Shown: in pieces, positions 23,275 to 31,337 of the stretch | Numbering within the stretch: the stretch's first letter is position 1 | Layout of the letters: each line of letters starts with the position of its first letter | DNA from: Candidatus Nitrosotenuis sp. | Lineage (GTDB): Archaea > Thermoproteota > Nitrososphaeria > Nitrososphaerales > Nitrosopumilaceae | Length of the DNA: 34,006 nucleotides | NCBI GenBank assembly: GCA_004322465.1 | Contig: SCVO01000003.1 | Location: forward strand, 1 to 34,006 | Reading direction: 5' to 3' | Translations under genes and position numbers: made by a program | Notes under the pieces: model-generated | What the model saw: only the letters and a program-made list of their open reading frames with translations | Databases searched by the model: none | Told to the model about the DNA's origin: nothing

Positions 23275-25059
23275 TTACCAGAATCGTTCCACAATGATTG
23301 GTTTTATGGCTATCTTATCAGTAAAATTGATCATTAGCCAAGATTTATCAATGTCAAGATGATCTGTCACAACAGTTATTTGATTACCATCTTCTAAAAT
23401 AACTTCATAATAATTAACATTATACTGATTAGATATCGCTCTCAATACGTTAAACGAAACAGGGTAAATTTTTTCATCATATAGTTTTTTCATTATTCTA
23501 ACTGATGATTCAATAATTTGGAGTGGTGAAAGTAATTTCGATGGATTCTTTGAAGAATCATAATCATGAGTAAATCTTGCCCTGTTGTCGATTATAGTGC
23601 CCAATTCTGTAAGTTCGTCATGTGGAAATAAAGTTTTCCGGTATAATTTAGTCTCAAAAAATTTTTTAATTGCATCATCATGTTCTGCAATACTATTTAG
23701 TTTTTTTAATAAATTCAATAATTTACCCAAAGTTAATCTAGAAACATCTGCATCTAAAGAAAGTTTTTCTCTTATTCTCTCATTAATTTTCTCATCTATA
23801 ATTTCAACATAATTCTTCATAAAAAGATCAGTCACTACAATAAATGAATAAAAATAAATTAAATCTTTTAACATTTTCTCAATAATAACGTAGACCTTAG
23901 TTATTATTCCAATCTCATCTCCCGTAGAATTATTGAGTTCTGTCTTATATCGTTCAAGATCTATGCAGTAATTCAATATGCCCCAAGGGGTTTGAGGTAA
24001 TGTAAACCCAAGTTTAAGCATTACATATTGACTTAGTGCATTTTTGTCGCTTATTTCATCAACATTAGCAAGTCCTAAAGATCTTGCTAACTGTTTTAAA
24101 TCTGATTTTCCAAACTCCCTGTCTAAAATCTGTTCTGGTTTTTCATTCACACATAAGCCATAAACTCGATCAGATAACGGTCCAGATGCAAATCCACCTT
24201 TGATTAATTCTTCATCTAATTCATTATTCGGGATTTTATTCATTAGTACATTTACCAGATTCTGAATGGGATCTGATTCAGTATCAACAATTAATCCACA
24301 AGGAGTGATTGTATAACCCCAATATCGTTTTACTTCATTAATTTTAATAATTTTATCACCAACTAATTTGTTAAAAATAGTTGAGATCTCACTCATCGTA
24401 TAATTTGTTAGCAATATTTGCTGTACGGCAAAGAGCATTAATTTTTCATTAAGATTCTTTAACAAATCAACATTAACATCTATTACATTTTTTAAAAATA
24501 AATCAAAAGTGTCGTCGGTTATGTAGTCAGATAACAACGAAACAAGTTCATCGGCAGTTATAGATTTTCTATCCTCTTTGGCTCTTGTGATGCCAAGTGG
24601 ACCTATCACAGACTTATAATATTGGATGACTGGTGAGATTTTTTTCTCTAGAATAAGTTTAGGAAATAAATTTCTAAAATCTTGTTTTTTAGTATTTTTT
24701 AGAATACTCTTAATTATACTAAGATATGTGGATTTATCATATTTCCATTTTTTCTGATTATGACTTAGTTGATTTGCAAATAAAATTAATTCATCTTTTG
24801 AGAAAATATGTAATGCATCATTAATCTCGTTTTTATCGATTATTTCATCAAATGTATTACAATGTGAGAACTTCATTGAAAAATCATGTTCCTTATCCTT
24901 TTCCTTTAATATAGAAAAAATTTTGTCATAAGAGGTATTTTTGGGAATTCTTAATTCCAAGTTTCTTTTTAACCAATTAATTAAGTCATTTTTGCTATCC
25001 ATTCTTGCTTTTACAATTAAAGTTAATTCGTCAAAATTCTTTGTATTGTCATTGTGCAT
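23275..25059 (-). CDS. Large uncharacterised protein with a possible C-terminal HEPN domain
   Basis: 594 residues, soluble, mostly helical and very Lys/Ile/Asn-rich. The first 350 residues contain no motif I recognise. Residues about 385-410 (ITKVYVIIEKMLKDLIYFYSF) look like a HEPN core helix, and R493-A-R-F-T-H498 in a DNRARFTHDY context matches the R-x4-H nuclease motif. The last 60 residues form a small beta domain (YYEVILEDGNQITVVTDHLD). It could be a new HEPN effector fused to a sensing region. It is convergent with the OLD gene and divergent from the 25147 gene. Confidence 0.6.
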   Translation of the reverse strand: MHNDNTKNFDELTLIVKARMDSKNDLINWLKRNLELRIPKNTSYDKIFSILKEKDKEHDFSMKFSHCNTFDEIIDKNEINDALHIFSKDELILFANQLSHNQKKWKYDKSTYLSIIKSILKNTKKQDFRNLFPKLILEKKISPVIQYYKSVIGPLGITRAKEDRKSITADELVSLLSDYITDDTFDLFLKNVIDVNVDLLKNLNEKLMLFAVQQILLTNYTMSEISTIFNKLVGDKIIKINEVKRYWGYTITPCGLIVDTESDPIQNLVNVLMNKIPNNELDEELIKGGFASGPLSDRVYGLCVNEKPEQILDREFGKSDLKQLARSLGLANVDEISDKNALSQYVMLKLGFTLPQTPWGILNYCIDLERYKTELNNSTGDEIGIITKVYVIIEKMLKDLIYFYSFIVVTDLFMKNYVEIIDEKINERIREKLSLDADVSRLTLGKLLNLLKKLNSIAEHDDAIKKFFETKLYRKTLFPHDELTELGTIIDNRARFTHDYDSSKNPSKLLSPLQIIESSVRIMKKLYDEKIYPVSFNVLRAISNQYNVNYYEVILEDGNQITVVTDHLDIDKSWLMINFTDKIAIKPIIVERFW

Positions 25060-25146
25060 TGAGAGTTCTCATCTAAAACAGTTGAACTTTACATTATTAA
25101 AACAATTTAGTAGGAGTTCTACAAACAACAAACTGAAATCCAAGTT

Positions 25147-25782
25147 ATGAACAAAGATAATCCATCTGGTAAAGAAAACGCATACTATAATCACATAATT
25201 AAAATAATAAAAGAAAATGAAGAATTTCTCAATTCCAATAAAAAAAGAAAGAAAATATTTTCTGAAATAAGCGAGTTAATGCTTGACGCAATTGACTATT
25301 TGCAAGGCAGAGATTTTACCAAGGATCCAAAAGCATACTTTGTTTTTAATGCGTTAATGCCATTTTCCCAAGGCATCTATATTTCCATATTGAGTGGAAA
25401 CATTGCCTCAAGTCATATGCAATTACGACTTTTAATTGAATATCTTGCGTTATGTGCACATGCTGAAAAAGTAGATGAGGAGTACATTTTAGATAAATTG
25501 GAAAAAACAAGAAAGAAATTTGAAAAATCAGTTGGTGGTATGGTAAGATCTTTTGATCTTAATGCGTTTGGATTGTGGAGTGCTTCTTCTCGTTGGTTCC
25601 ATGCTAAATCCCACTCAAGAAAAATAGAGAAAATTGTTACGCACGACAAGCTCAAATTATGGCAAATCATTCAGCCTGCGCCTTATGACAAAGACGATGA
25701 AAAAGAGCTAACCGAATTTGCTCGCAATGTTAAAGCATTCAACAATATCATAAATGGTTACTTTAATCAACAACACAAGTAA
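25147..25782 (+). CDS. Hypothetical helical protein (island)
   Basis: 211 residues, all-helical. The segment from about 70 to 105 (QGIYISILSGNIASSHMQLRLLIEYLALCA) resembles uncharacterised helical families that carry an R-L-x-E-Y-L core helix, some of which are HEPN relatives. R149 and H156 in SSRWFHAKSH give an R-x6-H spacing that could be a degenerate HEPN motif. It starts 88 bases from the divergent 594-residue gene, with which it could share a promoter region. No firm function. Confidence 0.55.
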   Translation: MNKDNPSGKENAYYNHIIKIIKENEEFLNSNKKRKKIFSEISELMLDAIDYLQGRDFTKDPKAYFVFNALMPFSQGIYISILSGNIASSHMQLRLLIEYLALCAHAEKVDEEYILDKLEKTRKKFEKSVGGMVRSFDLNAFGLWSASSRWFHAKSHSRKIEKIVTHDKLKLWQIIQPAPYDKDDEKELTEFARNVKAFNNIINGYFNQQHK

Positions 25783-25822
25783 CAAGTTTTATCTATCTTG
25801 TAAATTTTGAATCAGTTATTGA

Positions 25823-26641
25823 ATGAGTAGAATAAAATCAAACTATTATGTTAAAAACGAATTAAAATGTTCTTTAGGAATTTCAATATTAGTAATAAGC
25901 ATACCTTTCATAGCAATAGGGTTATTGGAGATAAACATAGCATCTCTTTTTGATCAATATTACCAAATTCCAGATAAACAATTTGTAAATTATACTCGAA
26001 TTGATTATGGTGATCCAAACCCTTCTGTAAACTGGCTTGAGAATGAATCTGTATTTCAATCTGATCTTGACCCGCTACAAGTCGGAAATGATATTGGTTT
26101 AACTATCTCTGCAAATTCCAAAATAATCCCTCAACAACTAATTGCTCACATATTTCATGAAGATCTACTACATTATTTCTCGGACCCTGATGGTGATTAT
26201 AGAAAACAAACAAAAGAAGTTAATGATGTGTACACACTTCGTTACAATAACATATTTTATGTGAAATTTAATACAACTGAATCATGTTCACAAATAAAAA
26301 AAACTGATGGTGAAATTGAAACAGAGTGTAATTTTAGTAGTTTTACTCATCGTATTCTAACTAAACCGGGCAAATATTATATTCAATTCTCAACAAAAAT
26401 TAACAACAAAACAGATCATTATCTTATACCTGAATCGATTTTTGAAGTAGATGATACAAAAACTGCCTATATTCTGAAATCATTTGCAGAGATAAAACAA
26501 GACATTGAGGATAAAAAAGGTGAAGCATTAAGAAATCTTGGTTATGCACATACCAGTATAGGACTCGGAATGTTGGCATCTGGAATAACTTTGCTTGCAG
26601 ATTCTATTTCTAGAAAAGAGAAACCTCCTTTTTATAGATAG
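25823..26641 (+). CDS. Membrane-anchored protein with extracytoplasmic domain
   Basis: 272 residues. There is a hydrophobic helix at about 16-37 (SLGISILVISIPFIAIGLL) and a second at about 240-262 (HTSIGLGMLASGITLLA), with roughly 200 residues between. The middle part is beta-rich, holds several N-x-S/T sequons and a Cys pair (C155, C169), and may lie outside the cell. The function is unknown. It follows the 25147 gene by 40 bases on the same strand. Confidence 0.6.
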   Translation: MSRIKSNYYVKNELKCSLGISILVISIPFIAIGLLEINIASLFDQYYQIPDKQFVNYTRIDYGDPNPSVNWLENESVFQSDLDPLQVGNDIGLTISANSKIIPQQLIAHIFHEDLLHYFSDPDGDYRKQTKEVNDVYTLRYNNIFYVKFNTTESCSQIKKTDGEIETECNFSSFTHRILTKPGKYYIQFSTKINNKTDHYLIPESIFEVDDTKTAYILKSFAEIKQDIEDKKGEALRNLGYAHTSIGLGMLASGITLLADSISRKEKPPFYR

Positions 26642-26743
26642 TTTTCTAGTATTTATCAAAATTATTAGTATTGTCTAACAAATCCTAACTAGCGTAATGC
26701 TCTAAGCATAACAAAGAATGCATAACACACATGACATTATACA

Positions 26744-26875
26744 ATGTTCGACTTTCGTAAGAAAGACCTTATGGAACACATAAGAGAAAAACATGATTAT
26801 GGAATAGCCAATAGAACGCTTTGGAGAGTAAATAGAAGAAGATCTGAATGCTATTTTACGAATTTAAAGAAATAA
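26744..26875 (+). CDS. Very small basic HTH-like protein
   Basis: A 43-residue frame, MFDFRKKDLMEHIREKHD..., with Arg-rich helices and the core GIANRTLWRVNRRR. That core matches the recognition-helix pattern GI-xx-TLW-V of the HTH protein before apeA. It lies 62 bases upstream of the 26937 HEPN-like gene on the same strand, parallel to the HTH-apeA arrangement, although the gap is larger. Could be a DNA-binding regulator or a fragment of one. Confidence 0.4.
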   Translation: MFDFRKKDLMEHIREKHDYGIANRTLWRVNRRRSECYFTNLKK

Positions 26876-26936
26876 ACTGTAAACAGTGTGAACAAAAAAG
26901 TGAATTATGATATAATTCCTATTCGTTAATCATGTT

Positions 26937-27545
26937 ATGAAATTGAGTAAACGAGAATCAAATTTTTTACGATTGCTGCTCATACGAATTAAACTACGTG
27001 TTATGTATGATCAATTCCCAAAACTACCTATTGGTACATCATCTGAAAGACTATTTCGTGCAGTAATACGAGAAAATATGATAGTTCAATTTTATAATTT
27101 CATTAAAGTCAGAAATGATCTCATCAAAGATCCTAAAATCAAGGTAGTAGATGAATCGCTTAAACAATGTTGGGAACCGATAATTAAATTTCAAGAACCC
27201 ATAACCCAACTTCGTCATCAATACATTGCACACATTCAAGAAGGTGATAGACGATTTAAGAGAACGGTAAACGAAATAATAGATGAATGCCAATTTCCAA
27301 CTAGATTTGGTGAAATATTGTTCATGGTTGGTTGTATTCTAATTTATTGTGATGTGATCAGAGGTAATTTTGAAACCGAATGGAAAAATACCGTTAAAAA
27401 ACACGATGTAATGAACCCAAAATTTCTAACATATGGTACGTTGAGAATAGACGATGTATCTATGAAGCTTAAACAAATTTCTGATGAGGTTGCAACAAAC
27501 TTACGACAAAACAAATTGAGAAGTTTCACCAGTATTAATATTTAG
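26937..27545 (+). CDS. HEPN/AbiU2-like protein
   Basis: 202 residues, helical and basic. R93-H-Q-Y-I-A-H99 in PITQLRHQYIAHIQ is close to the conserved R-x5-AH motif of AbiU2-type and related HEPN proteins, which are abortive-infection or toxin RNases. A long helix (IRENMIVQFYNFIKVRNDL) precedes it, as expected for the HEPN bundle. A GATATAATTCC box (26908-26918) lies about 25 bases before the ATG, so it has its own promoter. Convergent with the membrane protein below. Confidence 0.6.
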   Translation: MKLSKRESNFLRLLLIRIKLRVMYDQFPKLPIGTSSERLFRAVIRENMIVQFYNFIKVRNDLIKDPKIKVVDESLKQCWEPIIKFQEPITQLRHQYIAHIQEGDRRFKRTVNEIIDECQFPTRFGEILFMVGCILIYCDVIRGNFETEWKNTVKKHDVMNPKFLTYGTLRIDDVSMKLKQISDEVATNLRQNKLRSFTSINI

Positions 27546-27711
27546 AATTTTACGTATGATGTTTCTCTTTTGAATTATTCATTTTTTCAGACATTCTGGT
27601 AAATGTCATTTTGACCATTTTTGAGGATTAGTTGATTATTTTTTATATTGATTGAAATTCCATAACCATGAAGAAGTTTGACGTTGTAATGATTGCGCTG
27701 ATTTATTACAG

Positions 27712-28218
27712 TCATATTGACAATGATTTGAATAAATCATACACTCTGACAATATCAAAACCAACGATTATCACTATTGTTAAACCAATAAAAATAAGAA
27801 ACATATTCCAAAACTCTACTTTTGTTATCTTTTTTTCATCACCAAGAATTCTTACCAATCCGAAAAATACAAACCAGATTACTAAAGCAATAATAGTAAA
27901 AACAATTATCAGCATAGGGCTTAACAAGGCAGAAATCAGAGTATGACCAGCAATAACCGCGATCATAATCAACATCAATAAATCAAAGTTTTCCAGTTGT
28001 TCTGTTTTGAACTTCCTCTTAACAAAACGAATTACAATTCCAATTATTGCACCAAAAAATTCAGAGAGATGAGCCTGTCCTAGCGGATCTAATGATCTAT
28101 AGGTATCAATGAAAAATGACGATAGAAAGTAAATTCCAATTATGCCACCTATGCCTATCAGTAGTGCCTGAATTCGTAGTTTTTTCTTTCGATTTTTGTC
28201 ATAGTCTGGTAATGCCAC
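27712..28218 (-). CDS. Multi-pass membrane protein, unknown
   Basis: 168 residues with about four hydrophobic helices (15-36, 50-64, 80-125 as two, 135-158). The segment LGQAHLSEFFGAIIGIV recalls the last catalytic-core helix of rhomboid proteases (His followed by a G-x-x-x-G helix), but no GxSG serine motif is present, so it is at best a degenerate relative. The C-terminus is short and basic. It sits between the HEPN-like gene and the recombinase. Confidence 0.55.
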   Translation of the reverse strand: MALPDYDKNRKKKLRIQALLIGIGGIIGIYFLSSFFIDTYRSLDPLGQAHLSEFFGAIIGIVIRFVKRKFKTEQLENFDLLMLIMIAVIAGHTLISALLSPMLIIVFTIIALVIWFVFFGLVRILGDEKKITKVEFWNMFLIFIGLTIVIIVGFDIVRVYDLFKSLSI

Positions 28219-28275
28219 AATTATTCAGTGAAACTTTTTGATCTTAAGCATTACGACAACATAGCAGAAACCCAC

Positions 28276-28305
28276 GAGTAAATCTGGGGTAAATCATTTT
28301 TACTC
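28276..28305 (-). terminator. Hairpin downstream of the recombinase gene
   Basis: GAGTAAA (28276-28282) and TTTACTC (28299-28305) form a perfect 7-bp stem 24 bases after the recombinase stop. A terminator or mRNA-stabilising role is possible. It also falls at the composition boundary of the island. Confidence 0.35.
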
Positions 28306-28329
28306 ATTATCAATAAACTTGTTTGAAGG

Positions 28330-29556
28330 TTATTCTTCTATTATCTCAAGTATCCTCTCAGGCGGAATCAAACCGTAGCTTTTCTTCAATTCATCTATCG
28401 TGTTCCATCCGCCTATCTCAGCCACCAAACCATAATTGTAATCCTTCTTTGACAGCCAATAATGGGCACCAATATGCCGTAAAACATGAGTTGGATGATT
28501 GAAAAAATAATCGCTTGTTTTACCAAGATGTCGATAAATTTCAGATAGTGAGGAAGAAAGCATTTTCTGAAATTCTCTGAGAGATTCATCATATTCATGA
28601 ATTCTTGTGCCACCGCGTTGCTTTAGGAAATCGATGCTTTTTTGCGCATCAGGTCGTGTGACATACTTGTACCATTTGCCACCGCGTACATCTCTGGTTT
28701 TTGACTCATACACAGTCATTATGTAGGTAGTTTTTCCAGTCTTGTCGCTGACGTGTTTTGTATAGTCGAGTGTCATTGAATACAGTGCGGAAAACCTCGC
28801 GCATGATTCTATCCCAATCCAGAACCAGCGGTAAACATCAGAATCAAGCCCAAATCTTTCCTTGATGAATTTATCTGCAATTTCCAGATCTTCGCTTGAA
28901 AGCCGAACATCCGCATAGTTTCCATGGTTGATTGTTTTTTGCGACATCACTCCTCTTACTCCACGCTTCCAAATCATGTCGTAAAAACCGCAAAAATCTC
29001 GAATTGCCTGTGCTCGATGATACACAGTACCAGAAATGTTTGCGCTGTGTCTTTTACCACGTGAATCCTTTTCCTGTTTTCCCTGCTTACAGTGATGTGC
29101 AAACTCTCTTAGGATTTTCTCAGTTTGTCTATTTGATACAAGTAGATCAGACGGGTTTATTCTGCATGTGTTGCACACTGCCTCTAGGGAGCGAATTCGC
29201 GCCCTCCAAGTTACAATTGGATTGCCACTCCTCCTCGTTATGAGATCATCCATCCACTCAGAGACAAGCGGATCTTTGGTTATATCGTGCATCTTGTTGA
29301 AATTTCGGAAAGCCCAGTCCTCTGATTTGGGTAGACCGATTCTGCCATTTTCCTTCCTTGGAACTTGGTCTTTGGCTTGCCTTATGTAGATGTAGATAGT
29401 TTCGCGCGAGATGCCCAGAGTCTTTGCAATCTCGGTAACAGACAGTGGATAAGGACGCCTAGCCGAAGTTCCCCGAAGAAGGCTCATTATTTCTTGGGTT
29501 AGTGCTTCCTTTGTTGTTTTTTTACCGTCCAGCCTTATGCGTGGTCGTATTAGCAA
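28330..29556 (-). CDS. Tyrosine recombinase/integrase with N-terminal HTH
   Basis: 408 residues from a TTG at 29556; the open frame extends to a TTG at 29598. An N-terminal HTH (about residues 36-62, SVTEIAKTLGISRETIYIYI) precedes a SAM-like core-binding region and the catalytic domain. Counting from the longer start, the catalytic set is R268 (CARFSAL), K300, H371-V-L-R374-H, W398 and Y408 (KKSYG). All key residues are present, so the enzyme should be active. It most likely integrates or excises a mobile element. Its GC is higher than that of the adjacent island. Confidence 0.82.
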   Translation of the reverse strand: MLIRPRIRLDGKKTTKEALTQEIMSLLRGTSARRPYPLSVTEIAKTLGISRETIYIYIRQAKDQVPRKENGRIGLPKSEDWAFRNFNKMHDITKDPLVSEWMDDLITRRSGNPIVTWRARIRSLEAVCNTCRINPSDLLVSNRQTEKILREFAHHCKQGKQEKDSRGKRHSANISGTVYHRAQAIRDFCGFYDMIWKRGVRGVMSQKTINHGNYADVRLSSEDLEIADKFIKERFGLDSDVYRWFWIGIESCARFSALYSMTLDYTKHVSDKTGKTTYIMTVYESKTRDVRGGKWYKYVTRPDAQKSIDFLKQRGGTRIHEYDESLREFQKMLSSSLSEIYRHLGKTSDYFFNHPTHVLRHIGAHYWLSKKDYNYGLVAEIGGWNTIDELKKSYGLIPPERILEIIEE

Positions 29557-29576
29557 GAAACAGCCCCCAAAAGATT

Positions 29577-29585
29577 GCATATACC
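29577..29585 (-). promoter_or_regulatory. TATA-like box of the recombinase gene
   Basis: GGTATATGC on the minus strand is centred 25 bases before the TTG at 29556 and lies inside the extended frame from 29598, so the shorter protein is preferred. Confidence 0.5.
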
Positions 29586-29683
29586 AAAATTTTTGCAAGC
29601 AAAACAGAGCAAAATTATGGCATTATCCACAATCCAATTTTACAGATGACACATTTTTAAAAACCTAAACCAGTCTGAAAGTC

Positions 29684-30361
29684 GTGGACGCAATTATTCT
29701 TGCAGGCGGAAAAGGCACCAGGTTAAAACCGCTCACAGACTACATCCCAAAACCGCTCATCCCAATAAACAACAAACCGATCATAGAGTGGCAGATAAGA
29801 TACCTTAGAAAATTCGGAGTAAACCAAATAATAATTTGCACAGGGTACAAGGCAGGGCAGATTGAAGATTATCTTGAAAGAAAATCAAATTTCGGCTCAA
29901 AGATAAGATTTTCAATTGAAAAAAAACCACTCGGTACAGGCGGCGCAATTAAAAAAGCTGCAAAGACGATCAAGGGCGATTCGTTCATAGTCCTAAACGG
30001 AGACGTAATCACCAATATCGACATTAAACAACTGTACAAAAAGAAAAACTCTATCGCACTAGTGGAGCTGAAAACCAAGTACGGCACCGTATCCATACAA
30101 GAAGACAAGATAACGGAGTTCAGAGAGAAAAAATCAGTGCCAAACGTTTGGATGAATGCAGGAATTTATCACCTTGACAGGAACGTAGCTGAGAAACTGC
30201 CCACAAGCGGAGCAATAGAAAAGACTACGTTTCTCAAATACGCAAAGGAGGGAAAGCTAAACGGCGTAAAGTTCAAGGACTCGTTTTGGTTTTCAATTGA
30301 TTCCCACAAGGACCTAGACGACTGCTCAGAAACTCTTAAAAAATACAGAGGCTTTGCCTAG
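29684..30361 (+). CDS. Sugar-phosphate nucleotidyltransferase
   Basis: A 225-residue NTP-transferase of the glucose-1-phosphate thymidylyl/mannose-1-phosphate guanylyl type. It has the N-terminal signature LAGGKGTRLKPLT, then IPKPLIPINNKPIIEWQI and the metal site LNGDV (D107), with GTGGAIKKA binding the nucleotide. It makes an NDP-sugar for glycan or glycolipid synthesis; the exact sugar cannot be read. There is no C-terminal left-handed beta-helix, so it is not a bifunctional GlmU. The GTG start has a TTTTTAAAA box about 28 bases upstream (29654-29662). First gene of a four-gene operon. Confidence 0.87.
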   Translation: MDAIILAGGKGTRLKPLTDYIPKPLIPINNKPIIEWQIRYLRKFGVNQIIICTGYKAGQIEDYLERKSNFGSKIRFSIEKKPLGTGGAIKKAAKTIKGDSFIVLNGDVITNIDIKQLYKKKNSIALVELKTKYGTVSIQEDKITEFREKKSVPNVWMNAGIYHLDRNVAEKLPTSGAIEKTTFLKYAKEGKLNGVKFKDSFWFSIDSHKDLDDCSETLKKYRGFA

Positions 30362-30368
30362 CCACACC

Positions 30369-31337
30369 ATGAAACTATCATACAGCCTTGGCTCGCTTTT
30401 GTCAATTGAGGACCTTTTGAGTTGCGCGCAAAAACTATCAAAGAGAAACATCGAGGCGCTGTGGGTTCCTGAGACGTGGGGAATGGAGAACTTTGCAATG
30501 CTCAGCGCGGTTTCGCAGAAAATAGACTCGGCAAAGATTGGCTCGTCGATTATCAACATCTATTCCAGAAGCCCGGCCCTTATTGCAATGGGCGCCGCAA
30601 CAGTGGACACGATATCCAACAAGAGGCTGATCCTTGGGCTTGGGACAAGCAGCATGCCAATCGTGCAAGACCTGCACGGCGCCAAGTTTGAAAAACCCCT
30701 AAGGCGGATGCAGGAATACGTGGAAATAATCAGACTTGCGCTCTCTGGGAAAAAAATAGACTATTCCGGAGAGATATTTTCCCTCAAGGGGTTTACGCTA
30801 TTGGCAAAGCCGCCGCGACAAGACATCCCGATTTATCTTGCGGCGATAAATCAGAAAATGGTCGAGATGACATGGAAGATTGCGGACGGGGCAATATTCT
30901 ACCTAAGACCAATATCTGAAATGAAAAAAACAATCAGTGCGATGCAGCAAAAAAGAAAGATAGACGTCGCATGCCAGTTCATCACGTGCATATCAAACGA
31001 TGAGAAAAAGGCAAAAGAGCGCGCAAAAAAGACAGTCGCGTTTTACATATCGGTCGGCGACATCTATAGGAAATTTCTTGCGGAAAACGGATTCGGATCA
31101 GAGGTAGCAGAAATTCACGGCGAATACCTGAAATCAGGATTCAAATCAAACCACGAGATGGTAACAGACCGCATGCTGGAGTCACTTACCATATGCGGAC
31201 TGCCAAGCCAGGCAAGAGAGCAGCTTGCCAGAATCTATGACGCAGGCATAACTCATCCCATAATTCAGTTCAACCCGATTGGAGACATTAACGAGTCGTT
31301 CGACCTGCTGACATCCACACTAAGTGATACGAATTGA
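30369..31337 (+). CDS. LLM-class (luciferase-like, probably F420-dependent) oxidoreductase
   Basis: A 322-residue TIM-barrel enzyme of the bacterial luciferase/Mer family. It shows ALWVPETWG near the N-terminus, IINIYSRSPALIAMGAATVD, the LILGLGTSS loop and AKPPRQDIPIYLAA. These fit F420-dependent oxidoreductases such as methylene-tetrahydromethanopterin reductase relatives; the substrate is unknown. The ATG at 30369 lies 7 bases after the preceding stop; an in-frame TTG at 30354 is less likely. Its end overlaps the thiolase start by 4 bases, indicating translational coupling. Confidence 0.85.
   Translation: MKLSYSLGSLLSIEDLLSCAQKLSKRNIEALWVPETWGMENFAMLSAVSQKIDSAKIGSSIINIYSRSPALIAMGAATVDTISNKRLILGLGTSSMPIVQDLHGAKFEKPLRRMQEYVEIIRLALSGKKIDYSGEIFSLKGFTLLAKPPRQDIPIYLAAINQKMVEMTWKIADGAIFYLRPISEMKKTISAMQQKRKIDVACQFITCISNDEKKAKERAKKTVAFYISVGDIYRKFLAENGFGSEVAEIHGEYLKSGFKSNHEMVTDRMLESLTICGLPSQAREQLARIYDAGITHPIIQFNPIGDINESFDLLTSTLSDTN

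Larger units (their letters stand above)
17000..28325. mobile_element. AT-rich accessory (defence) island, limits approximate
   Basis: Composition drops to roughly one-third GC by eye compared with the flanks. The gene content changes from housekeeping to HEPN, OLD nuclease, protease and small HTH proteins. A tyrosine recombinase lies immediately to the right. No flanking tRNA or convincing attachment-site duplication was found, so the ends are estimates. The recombinase gene itself is more core-like in composition and may not have arrived with the island. Confidence 0.6.

Noticed and set aside
27668-27946. 92-codon plus-strand frame over the membrane protein
   Set aside because: It is antisense to a clear multi-pass membrane protein; its Thr/Ile/Lys-rich sequence is what the reverse of membrane helices gives.
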